A stretch of 64,000 nt of DNA from Papiliotrema nemorosa (taxonomy: Eukaryota > Basidiomycota > Tremellomycetes > Tremellales > Rhynchogastremaceae). A model generated the notes under the pieces. The model searched no databases and had not been told where the DNA came from. It worked only from the letters and a program-made list of their open reading frames with translations. Position numbers and translations under genes: made by a program. Within the stretch, counting starts at the first letter, position 1; each line of letters starts with the position of its first letter. Below, one piece after another: positions 48,573 to 61,405 of the stretch. Location of the stretch: positions 124,001 to 188,000 of the forward strand of contig JASKOT010000033.1 of NCBI GenBank assembly GCA_032158125.1, read 5' to 3'.

Positions 48573-49413
48573 ATGGCTTCCGCTACTAGAAATGTCAGTC
48601 GCATGTTATCTTGATTGGTCACGTCCTGTCGAAAGCCTGAGGCGGAAGGCGGGCTAGTCAGAGGTCTCATGCTGACTTTTAGGTCGTTCGATGGAGTGCC
48701 TTGATCTTTGGTGTCGGTTACGGTGTGGTCCACCAAACAACACTGCAGACGAGCTACGACGCCGCAAAGGCAAGTCATGCGAGCCTGATGATGCGCAGAA
48801 GTCGACAAGCTGACCTTGATTCTCTCCTACTTGCTCTACTGGATCACCGACCTGCCTCGACCCTGAAATTTCGAATCGGAACGACCATACCTTGCTGTAT
48901 ACAATTGGCGTGGAAATCAACACTATAGGTCAAGAAGCAACAAGCTCATCGGGCGCATCTCATTGAGCAAGCCAGGGAGGCGTACGCGGCGAAGAAGCTG
49001 GCGGAGAAGAGTGGAGCTGGTTCATGTGAGTGTCTTGCAGTTCTGGCAGGAGAAGGGCGGGTTTCGTACATGGGAGGCGTGGCTCCGAGAATATCAGCTT
49101 GAATGGTCACTCGAGCCGCGAGGGAAAGAACGTCTCGCTGTGAGAGATGCCGGTCAGGTCAACCGCGAGGGGTTTGGATCCGGTGCAAAGGCGTGAAGAT
49201 AGAGGCAGAGGTGCGAGCGCTTGGGGAAGGGTTGGCTGTGCCAAGCTACCTCTGTGCCGGACGGGGCGCAGTGGCCTTCACCCCTCCCTCCCGCCAAGAT
49301 GATACGGACGGCTATGCTCGTAAGGTTATGGCTGACCTGCAGTGATCACCGACCCAGAGGACCCCAAGTTTGATCTGGAAAAATTGGTCGAGTCGTGGAC
49401 CAAATCATCATAA
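48573..49413 (+). CDS. ATP21: ATP synthase subunit e (dimerisation subunit)
   Basis: Four exons (48573-48593, 48683-48769, 48929-49025, 49343-49413) encode 91 aa. Subunit e (Atp21/Tim11) sits in the mitochondrial inner membrane, links F-type ATP synthase dimers and helps shape cristae. The membrane helix NVVRWSALIFGVGYGVVHQ contains the conserved GxGxG-type dimerisation face. It is followed by KKQQAHRAHLIEQAREAYAAKK, a soluble coiled helix, and the end DPEDPKFDLEKLVESW. The second intron begins with GC (GCAAGT at 48770); no GT donor gives the right phase. The introns (89, 159 and 317 nt) are much longer than the window average. This gene is one of two here with such introns, the other being the RRM gene at 61.4 kb. 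Confidence 0.88.
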
Positions 49414-49651
49414 GCAGGATAGAACATTTCCTCTTTCATGCATCATATCCCGGGCAATAAGTTGCGATATCGAGACGATACCGAGTCCCTATGCATCGAT
49501 TGTATCTGTATAAGTGCTATGCCGGTTCCAGTCACTCTTCACATGTCACGTGACTAGCGACATGAATCAGACGCGTCTCTTCCCTCACCTCGCTCCAGTG
49601 TCGTTCTCAATCGTCCCCTGTGTGACCAAACCTCGCCCCATCTGCATCAGC

Positions 49652-51234
<1,583 letters not shown>

Positions 51235-51244
51235 TGGCATGCAT

Positions 51245-52050
<806 letters not shown>

Positions 52051-52160
52051 GGTTGGGCGTGTTGCGATCACCTTGGGCCTCGGTGGGCCCAGGTGAGAGG
52101 TAAAGTGTGGATCAAGCAGTAGTTGGGAATGCCGGAATTTTGTTGTTTTTCCATCGCGTC

Positions 52161-53261
52161 ATGACCATCCTGGACCTTGTACCGCTCACACCCGAGGTGG
52201 GCGGATTCTACAATGCAGTACTGATGATAGTCGGTTCCAGAGGCTGGGTCGGATGCATTTGCGCGGTTTCTGGATGGATACTTTGAGCTCGGTCAGAGAC
52301 TCGCCGAGTCTATGAAGTGGGTCATTGAGTGATCCGGGCTGATGGGAGCTCTTGGCTCAAGCACTCGACCAAGATTAATGGAACGGTTCAAATGGTCAAC
52401 CTGACCTCGGCATCTTCCATGACACAGGCAAGACGGGCTCTGAGAAACGGCGTGCTGATGATAGATACGCAAAGACCTCGGGATCAAGGAATACTGGTGT
52501 GGACGTGTATCGCATCACACCGAGCAGAGTGTTAATGCTTTGCTCGAGCAACCGTCTGGACCTCTTGACAAGGCCAAGCAGCTTATCAGACGGGCCTCTG
52601 AGCATCAAGTCAAGGCAGAGAGCACCGAGGTGGACAGGCAAGCGGCGATGATGAAGCAAACGCCGAGGGGTCTGTATGAGCGATTTAGACGGGGTCTGTT
52701 GGAGTACCATTCGGAGGTAGGTAAAGAGTAGATCAAAACTGACGACAGAATGAGAGGCAATACATTGAATCGTGCCGAGAAACATCCTGTTTGCAGGTGT
52801 TTCAACCTCATGTCGCAGAAGTCTGGCGATTGACCTATGTGACACCACCTCCTACCAGTCCTAGAACCTTTGTCGTCTTGCTCCTATCTCGAGAGCTCAA
52901 CTCGACACCAGGACAGCGCTCCTTCATGAACAGTAGGTTGCCCGATGAGCGATCCCTGATGACAGTCTCGATTCCCTTTGCCCATCCCGATTGTCCGGAA
53001 AAGCAAGGTGCCGAAAAGTCTAGAGTCAGGGGGAAATATGTCTCTGTCGAGCGAGTATGTGAGGTTCAAGGGGGAGGTGTAGAGTGGAGAATGGCGACGA
53101 GCAGCGATGCTGGAGGAAATATACCACGATTCATCACCAATCAATCGCTGCCTGGGTCCATCTCGGAAGACGTTCCTTCTTTCTTGAAATGGGCCATGAA
53201 CAGGTGGCCCGAGGAGTCGGACGCTGCGGGGGATAGGAGTGATGCCGTGGTTGATACATAG
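52161..53261 (+). CDS. DUF3074 / START-like lipid-binding protein
   Basis: Five exons (52161-52196, 52231-52316, 52349-52427, 52465-52716, 52749-53261) encode 321 aa. The middle and end match the fungal DUF3074 group, a START-fold family with a hydrophobic pocket for lipids. Landmarks are SWLKHSTKIN, GIKEYWCGRVSHH, RQYIESCRE, HVAEVWRLTYVTPPPTSPR, YVSVERVCEVQGGG, EWRMATSSDAGGNIPRF and SEDVPSFLKWA. The third intron (52428-52464) uses a GC donor (GCAAGA); no GT site keeps the conserved frame after it. Introns are 32-37 nt. The reaction is unknown; lipid transfer or sensing is inferred from the fold. The gene shares a 110-nt promoter with the phosphatase to its left. Confidence 0.85.
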
Positions 53262-53332
53262 TATGAGACTACAACGAGGTAGATGCGGAAAGGCACTGTT
53301 GTCAGCGTGAGCCATGGAGGATCACTTGCAGT

Positions 53333-53605
53333 TCAATTGTCACTATCGCTATCACTGTTATAGCTCTGCATCATCCGGGCAATCTTTCCCTGTCCAAAGG
53401 CTACCTTGCCAGGATCCTCCTTGGTCTTTTCTCGATCTCCAATCGCGTCCTTCCATTCGGTGAGTATGGCGTTCAACTTGGCTTGAGCGAGACGGAGCGC
53501 TCCTGAATCGTTGGGTTGGGATGGAAAAGACAGAGTGTCAGAGACTGGCACCGAAGTGGTGACACCAGAAGGCGGGTGCAAGGTATAGGTGACGGTGATG
53601 GACAT
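53333..53605 (-). CDS. Small acidic-tail protein, possible Gon7 KEOPS subunit
   Basis: Single exon, 90 aa. It starts MSITVTYTLHPPSG, has an amphipathic helix ALRLAQAKLNAILTEWKDAI, and ends in an acidic NSDSDSDN tail. Its small size and the LNAILTEWKDA helix recall Gon7, a subunit of the EKC/KEOPS complex that makes the t6A tRNA modification, but there is little diagnostic sequence. It could equally be another small conserved fungal protein. The start codon is 45 nt from the MetAP2 start on the opposite strand, so both are probably transcribed from one tiny bidirectional promoter. That spacing supports the gene being real. Confidence 0.55.
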   Translation of the reverse strand: MSITVTYTLHPPSGVTTSVPVSDTLSFPSQPNDSGALRLAQAKLNAILTEWKDAIGDREKTKEDPGKVAFGQGKIARMMQSYNSDSDSDN

Positions 53606-53650
53606 GACGGTAAAGTTGCAACATTTTTGTCATTCAACATTTCATCCGTA

Positions 53651-55052
<1,402 letters not shown>

Positions 55053-55056
<4 letters not shown>

Positions 55057-55856
55057 AATCCAAACATGTATCCCAGCATTAACAAAACGCAGAATGCCAC
55101 GACGCAGGCGACGATGATCGAGTCTCGCCGGCGTCGGGATCGGATCATGGTGATGAGTGAATTGATACCCGGCATCTGGTTGAGGACCCCGCCCATTCGC
55201 GTTTCAATGGACGAGAGGAGGGATCGCTGTTGGGAAAAGTCTTCTCGCGTCGCGTATGCTTGGCTGGATGTGAGCCGTGAGAGTATGCTGGACCTACTTG
55301 AGCGTTTCATCCATCATGCGGTGACTGCTGTCTATCCTCCCTCGATCTTGCAACAAAGCGTCTGTTTGTGACGACTTGTAGTCGCTTCCGTCAGCAACGT
55401 ACGATGTTCACCCACTCGATCTCTTTTCGCACCGATCCCAGGAGATTGGTGCGCTGAATTGCTTGATCCACATTGGTCTGGCATGAGCAGGGTCATGATA
55501 AGATCTCACCCTTGCCCGCAGAAAGTCTCTCCTATAATCATCGAGGTTATCTCGATGTCGTTGCGCCGCATGTTGCATAGACGTCGAAGGAGGTTGAGAA
55601 GGAGAGTTGATCAAGGTCATCAGGTCGTCTATGGCTTGTTCGAGCTAGGATTAGCGAGACACAGAAGGAAGAGTACCTTGGCGAGTAGCTCTTCAATCTC
55701 CTCTTCGACCAATTTGTACCCGCCCTGACCATCCTCTGTGCTGGGTCCACCTGGGCCGCGAGATATCGTGTTGGCGATCCGAGAATAGGTGGCCAGCTTT
55801 GCATCAAGGGCCGTCTCGAGTGCTCTTGCGTGTCTTCGAGCGTTATCCCAGGACAT
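55053..55856 (-). CDS. GOS1: Golgi Qb-SNARE Gos1 (GS28)
   Basis: Five exons (55856-55677, 55644-55510, 55477-55416, 55384-55298, 55263-55053) encode 224 aa. Gos1 is a v-SNARE for transport within and back to the Golgi. The start MSWDNARRHARALETALDAK is the family N-terminus. The SNARE helix runs through MDETLNQAYATREDFSQQRS and LLSSIETRMGGVLNQMPGIN, with the central glutamine of a Qb-SNARE. A C-terminal anchor SIIVACVVAFCVLLMLGYMF follows. Four introns are 31-34 nt. It overlaps the convergent MetAP2 by 4 nt at the stops and diverges from the p24 gene by 73 nt. The neighbour on the right also serves Golgi-ER traffic. Confidence 0.94.
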
Positions 55857-55929
55857 GGTGTGAAGGTTGAAAAGGTAGATGACGCGTGGAAGTGATTTCC
55901 TTGTTGCTTTGTCTCTCTCTCTCTCTCAT

Positions 55930-56739
55930 ATGTGGATACTATACCCGTTGCTTCTCGCTTCTTATGCTCGCGCGACGGCTCTGACAGCGGTACTGGGCAG
56001 CAATGCCAAGTCGTGCTACTATGCAGACGTCGATGGAGTCGGCGAAAAGATTGGTGAGAGAGCAAGGTGGATAACGCTGATCTTCCAGGTTTCTACTTTG
56101 CTGTTCAATCTGGAGGCTCTTTTGACGTCGACTTCGTGGTCATGGATCCAGACGACAAGGTCCTGCTAGAGGGCGTAAATGAGAGGCAGGGTGACTATAT
56201 CTTTACAGCCAACAAGGTGAGACTCTCACCAGGTCGAGCTGACCATAGATTGGAGAATACTCATTTTGCTTTGAGAACGATGCCATGTCGGACAAGCTGT
56301 TGGATTTTGAGTGGGTATCATTGCTTGTGAGGTCTAATAGTAGCATCATGGTGGAATCTGAGCCTCGTCGGCAGCTATCGTCGCAGCAACAACCTCTCAA
56401 AGAGCACACATCGACCCTCGAGGAGAGCACGTATAAACTCAATGGCCTGTTTACGAGCATCACGAGGATACAAAAATAGTGAGCTCCCCTTGCTGAACCC
56501 GCTAAGGCAGCTTTCACACACGTCATCATCGAAATTACTCGACCGTCTTATCGACGCAGAGCAGGATCTTCTGGTTTACCGTGTTGGAGAGCGCTGTCAT
56601 CATTGGCATGGCATTGTGAGTCGTACGAGGAGAGGGAGCTGATTGCCAGTGTGCAAATATGGATACTGAAGACCTTTTTCGCTGGCGGAAAGTGGGTCTC
56701 TTTCATGACGACGCTAACAACAGACGTTTCCGAGTCTAA
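55930..56739 (+). CDS. p24 (TMED/EMP24) family cargo receptor
   Basis: Seven exons (55930-56053, 56089-56216, 56249-56310, 56341-56478, 56511-56615, 56650-56691, 56724-56739) encode 204 aa. p24 proteins cycle between ER and Golgi in COPI/COPII vesicles and help sort GPI-anchored cargo. The signal peptide MWILYPLLLASYARA is followed by a GOLD domain with SCYYADV and EYSFCFEND (the conserved Cys pair), a coiled stalk ESEPRRQLSSQQQ, RNYSTVLSTQSRIFWFT and the helix VLESAVIIGMAFVQIWILKT. The tail KRFRV carries the basic COPI signal. It is probably of the Erp/gamma type; the exact paralogue is not resolved. The third intron is only 30 nt, the shortest here. The stop TAA is interlocked with the stop of the next gene. 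Confidence 0.94.
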
Positions 56740-58208
56740 CGACGCCTTTCCGCTTCCATCTTCGTAGCTTCATGCACCGTGATAGCTTCGTCGACCCACG
56801 GAAGGGTGAACAGATCACTTCGTCGTAGATCTTCTTCCGTGACGCTGCCACCGTTTCCTCCCGCCCCAATTTGATACCCAAGCATGGCGTCGAGATCTCT
56901 GGCTTGAGCGGCGAGCCAGTTGTTGAGAAAGACTTGAGGAGATGCACTGATATGAGCGAGACTATATCGACAGACTCACGCAAAGGCCTCCATAAAGTCC
57001 CGCTTTTGTTTGGTGTCTCGAGCGTAGTAGGCTAGCTCGGCAACTTGGTCCTCCAGTTGAACTACCTCTCGAGCTTCCGCTCCTTCAAAGCTTGCCACTA
57101 TATTGGCCATTTTGCTTTTGCCTGGGTCATCGATTTCGATTGGAATGTCAAAACATTTGGGGTGGAGGCTGAAATCTTGGTCTACTTTGATGGTGTAGGG
57201 CAGGACGATCGGATCGGGATGGGCGAGGAATCGCGTGGCCAGCTCGGGCAATTGGTGGAAAGCCATGTTCTCTGGCATGATCTGGCATCAGCGCTGCCCG
57301 TTGCCCAAGTCGTCGAGGTACCTTTTCTATTCCGCCCATGGGCCGAATGATCGTCGGATCCTCCTTGTCTTGCGCACCGACGACCTTGACCCACTTCCAC
57401 ATGGCCATCATGACCTCGGATCGGGTACCCTCTTGAATACCTATCAAATCGTTGAGTGGAGGCAAGACGCGGAAACGCTCGGGCTGGTGAGCAATGTGGA
57501 GTAATATGCGACAGTCGACGTTGGCGTCGCCTCGACGCATCACTTCAAACCCGTCGATGGGGGATTGGTTGGGTTGTGGATGCCATTCAACTGTGTTGCC
57601 TTCGGGATATGTAGGGGCAGTTCGATGATCGAGCTCAACGATGGCTGAGCGGATGAATGTGGAAAACTTGGCTCGAGTCTTGTCCAGACGTGTGTTCCCG
57701 GACTGCAATCAGTTGGGTTATTCGGTGCTCGCTTACGTCCAAAAGGCGACCTTCTATTCGCATGACCCATCCGGCGACACCTGCTCCAGTCTCCACATTG
57801 GGAACATCGCTCCTGCCTTCGAGGCTTTCGAGCTCTTTCTGCCATGTTTGGTCATGGGCCGTATTGGAGATGAATACGCGTAAAGTCCTCTTGACCTGTT
57901 GTTAGATCGGGAAACCAATCTTGCTCACCTTGATGGTGCGACCGAGGGCCTCGTTGATCTCAGCCTTTTTGCGCAGGAGCGTCCAGTCGAGACGCTGTTC
58001 TATCTTCATCAATTCGGTAAAGGCGGGGGAGTCGGGGATAAGGGTGGACAGGACATGAGGGGGAGGAAGGGGCGGTCGTGACTGCTTCCTGCTCGTCAGC
58101 GCGACCTTTTCCATGCACTGACAACCTCCTCGCTTCAAACTCGGCTTCTTGCCTCGTTTTCTGTTCCATGGGTGGGATGAATGGGGTGGATGGTCCGGCC
58201 ACGGACAT
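56736..58208 (-). CDS. SWIB-domain subunit of SWI/SNF-type remodeler (SMARCD/Snf12)
   Basis: Six exons (58208-58126, 58088-57929, 57895-57737, 57702-57322, 57281-56980, 56946-56736) encode 431 aa. This is the 60-kDa BAF/RSC/SWI-SNF subunit of ATP-dependent chromatin remodelers. LMKIEQRLDWTLLRKKAEI and RTLRVFISNTAHDQTW precede a SWIB fold with FRVLPPLNDLIGIQEGTR and MMAMWKWVKVVGAQDKED, ending ALMPENMAFHQLPEL-like. Then come FDIPIEIDD, an acidic helix and SPQVFLNNWLAAQARDLDAM. The plan matches Snf12/Rsc6; fungi may carry one gene for both. Introns are 33-40 nt. The stop overlaps the p24 stop by 4 nt, and the start is 56 nt from RRP36 on the other strand. Confidence 0.94.
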
Positions 58209-58264
58209 GGTTGATGGACAAACAGAGAGACGCGCGAGATGGAGCATTTTGACACTCTGCCATC

Positions 58265-59162
58265 ATGTCGGACACTGATAGTATTCTCTATACTGACGAT
58301 GAAATCGACGAATTCACTCAAGGGGTCGCTCAATATGAACCCGATGCATGGGAGGGGGACAGTGATGATTCAGAGGTAGGCCCGGTGACGATTGAGCTCA
58401 TGATAGGATGCAGAGCGAGATCTGGCTCAGATACCCCTGGCCACCCTGGCAAAAGCGAAAAAATCAATGAAAACCGTGTCTACGTATGATCCAGGAGAGT
58501 CCTCCAAGCCCAAACCGGCAAAGCGGGTCGAGCGAAGGGAGAGCAAGAATGCGTTGGTGCGCACCCTGACCAAGCTGATGGTAGACCCACTGCAATGAGC
58601 TCGAAAAAGCAAGTATCACGATTGCGTCAGGTCGTAGACCTGCCCAAGGTGGATAGACGAGACCCGAGGTTTTCTGCCGTCTCGGCGGGCAACGTCGACA
58701 TGGATCTGCACGAAAAGGGCTATTCATTCTTGCCCGAAATGCTCAAGGAGGAATACGACTCGCTGAGAAAGGAATTAGCTGCGGCGACCAAAGCGGAGAG
58801 GACGTGCGCGAGGAGGGATAAGGACGCCTGGGGCGTGGAAAAGGAACGCTTGGAACGGCTCGTCGCTCAGACGAGAACACGATTGGAACGGACCGAGAGA
58901 GAATCTCGAGAACGGCACGTCTTGTCTCTGGCCAAAAAGGAGGAGAGGGAAAAGCGTGCCAGCGGCAAGGGTGCTTGGTACATGAAGAAGAGTGAGTATA
59001 CCTTTCCATTGTCGCTAATCTCCAGGTGTCCAACGCGACCTCTTGCTCAAATCCAAATTCGACGCGTTGGAGGAGCGAGGCGGAAAGATGGCGGTCAAGC
59101 GGGCGATGGACAAGAAGAGAAAGAAGATTGCCGGCAAGGAGAAGAAGTCCAGACCGATGTAG
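58265..59162 (+). CDS. RRP36: rRNA biogenesis protein Rrp36
   Basis: Four exons (58265-58375, 58407-58552, 58585-58991, 59026-59162) encode 266 aa. Rrp36 is a small-subunit processome factor for early pre-18S cleavages in the nucleolus. An acidic N-terminus is followed by basic patches and the family core APTAMSSKKQVSRLRQVV, then RRDPRFSAVSAGNV and YSFLPEM, a long charged helix, SGKGAWYMKKS and QRDLLLKSKFDALEE, ending in KKIAGKEKKSRPM. Splicing at 58553/58584 is required to join RRESKNA to PTAMSSKK. Introns are 31-34 nt. The stop is 41 nt from the eL24 stop (convergent), so the two ribosome-related genes have overlapping 3' ends. Confidence 0.94.
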
Positions 59163-59203
59163 CGCATCATAACGTGTCATGTATCCATACACCTAGAAAC
59201 GAC

Positions 59204-59768
59204 TTATCGACCACCCTTTCCAGCTCCACCCTTCATGCTCTGCTTGGAGACCTTGGGCGCTCCGGCAGGTCGAGCAGCCTTGTTGGCCTCCTTTTCTCGC
59301 TTCTCAGTCTTGGCCTTGGTGATGGCAGCCTGTCGGGCAGCAGCTCGAACCTCGGGCTTCGCCTGTCGTTTGGCGAGGATGGAAGCAAGATCGGCACCAA
59401 CAATTCCTCGCTATATTCTCAGCCTTGCACATGCGGACCAAACCCACCTGGACCTTGACGTTCTTCCTGCTTCGCTTCTTGGCAACCTCTTCGGTGATTC
59501 CCTTCTTGTGCATTCTGTCATCAGCGATACGCGCCGGATATGCACCCTTTCAACGCACCGTCGGTAGACCTGGGTCCATGCGATCTTTCGGGGGTTCTTT
59601 CGTTGGAGGAAGAGCGACTCGTTCTTTGCGCTGAGGAATCGGAAGGTCTATCAAGTCAGAGTCTAGTCTGGGTCGTCGAATCCCCACCTTTGAGTCCCCT
59701 CGGACGTAAGTCTTACCCCTCGATGGGTAGACCTTGAAGCCGGAAAAGTCGCAACGGTCGACACGCAT
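59204..59768 (-). CDS. RPL24: 60S ribosomal protein eL24
   Basis: Four exons (59768-59688, 59647-59559, 59514-59448, 59410-59204) encode 147 aa. Zinc-ribbon-type start MRVDRCDFSGFKVYPSRGK, then TFRFLSAKNESLFLQRKNPR, AWTQVYRRMHKKGITEEVAK and KRSRKNVKVQRGIVGADLA, then an Ala/Lys-rich tail ending GGAGKGGR. Both the motif order and length match eL24 of eukaryotic large subunits; it sits near the subunit interface. Introns are 37-44 nt, in the usual places for a ribosomal protein gene. The gene is divergent from CCDC174 by 266 nt. Confidence 0.96.
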
Positions 59769-60034
59769 GGCGGATTGATGTAGGTGTCGAGATGAAGTGT
59801 GTCGAGAGTTGTCAACCTATGTGCTCTACACACCCGGACCAGGCAGCTAGGGGGGCGAAGGGAAGACGGGATCAAAATGGACAGAGGCAAGAGTGCCACA
59901 CTGCTGCCTGTCTCATCGGAGCTACTTTGGGTGGCAACATCTTAACGCCGACATCTTCGCTCTTTGCCACCTCGTCGCTGGGGCCAGATCCGCGCCGGTG
60001 CCCCCTTTCCCGCTTGTCGTTTAATCACCTCATC

Positions 60035-61165
60035 ATGGCAGCGAGCCTGGCTGATCTCAAGGCGATCACCGCGGAACATGTCGACAACTTTGATACGAAT
60101 GGTAGGACAGCAGTCAGAGGCGCAAACAAGCGACCAAACAAACAACTCGAAAAGGTAGACGCCCATATCCGTGTACACTGACCCCAGTCGAAAGACCCCT
60201 TTGACCGCCCTTCACCCGGCCTGATCAAACGCCTTGCGGCAGAAGCACGCAATGATGCCAAGAAGCGTCACTTTCAGGATGAAGCGGGGCCAAGTGACGA
60301 GCAGAGACGAGAAATCATGCTCGCAAAGGCACGCAAATACGACGCCATGAAGCGGGGAGACTACTCTGGAATGACCGAGAGGGAATTGGCCGAAGTGGTC
60401 GTCGATGTGGGTCGTCCCGAGGCTCAGCTGACCTTAGTTTGACCGCAAATGGGAGGAACACGACAGTGATGTTGACGAGTCGGAAACGGTTCCTCGTGAA
60501 GACGACTTGCGGCAAGTCGAATACATTGATGAGATGGGACGAACCAGGATGGGCAGTCTCAAGGATAAGCGCGAGGCAGAGCGTGCGAGGGAGAGTCGTC
60601 GCGATTCTCCCGAAGAGTTGGCAGAGGAAGACAGTGCATATGCCGAGGTGTTGTGAGTATAGTCTGTGAACGGGAGCTCATGACAGACGCTCAAATGTCA
60701 TTCGTACGTGCTGCATAGATGCCACGACTCACATTTAGACGGCGATCAACGCATGTATCCCGTCTATCAGCCTGATCCCGAGAAACTCAGGGAGAAATGG
60801 AGAGCAGCCGAGGAGGAAACTCGTCCAAAGCATTACGACTCTACGACAGAGGGTAGGCGACCCATGATGTTGGCCACTGACATGCAGTACGAGTCAAAGG
60901 CGCCGGGGCATACGACTTTTCGCAAGACCAGGCAGAGAGACAAGCACAAATGGCTTCACTCAAATCGCAACGACTCGAGACGGAAGCGGCGAGATCTGCG
61001 CACCCTGCGAAAAGGAGCAAGGCCGATGAGCGTAGGGCCATGATCGAGGCAAAGAGGAAAAAGTTGCTAGGAGAGGGTGAGGTGGAGAGACTTCGAGAAG
61101 GCAAACGACAGGCCGAGGCGGAGAAACTGTTGGAAGGCTTGGCCCACGAGTGGGGAGATGCGTGA
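60035..61165 (+). CDS. CCDC174-like protein
   Basis: Six exons (60035-60154, 60188-60406, 60438-60652, 60687-60703, 60739-60852, 60888-61165) encode 320 aa. CCDC174 is a conserved nuclear protein associated with the exon-junction/spliceosome machinery in animals. Matching parts are MSTVE-type helices at the start, KARKYDAMKRGDYSGMTERE, EEHDSDVDESETVPREDD, VEYIDEMGRTRMGSLKDKRE and, after the last splice, RVKGAGAYDFSQDQAERQ. The rest is charged coiled coil. One exon is only 17 nt and is needed to reach HGDQRMYPVYQPDPE in frame. The exact biochemical role is unknown in fungi. Confidence 0.85.
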
Positions 61166-61405
61166 TGGGGCCTTATTCGATTGTATCTTATCGCATGACG
61201 ACCCTGGGTATGCATCCGACTCTGTACCAAAGCAGGGTGGTGTGGCTGCCACAGCGGGGAATAGTCGGGAATATCCACGCGGTGGACACCGTCCCCCGGG
61301 TGGAGCGCGCATATAACTCCAAAGACATCATCATCCAACGTGTTCTTCTTTATCCATTCCTCTTCTTTCCTTTCTTCTATCAAAGCAACTTTCAACTTTT
61401 TAATC

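Noticed and set aside
48786..48866. C/D-box-like strings (TGATGA...CTGA) in ATP21 intron 2
   Set aside because: The flanking bases do not form the terminal stem a C/D snoRNA needs; kept only as a reason to look at the intron.
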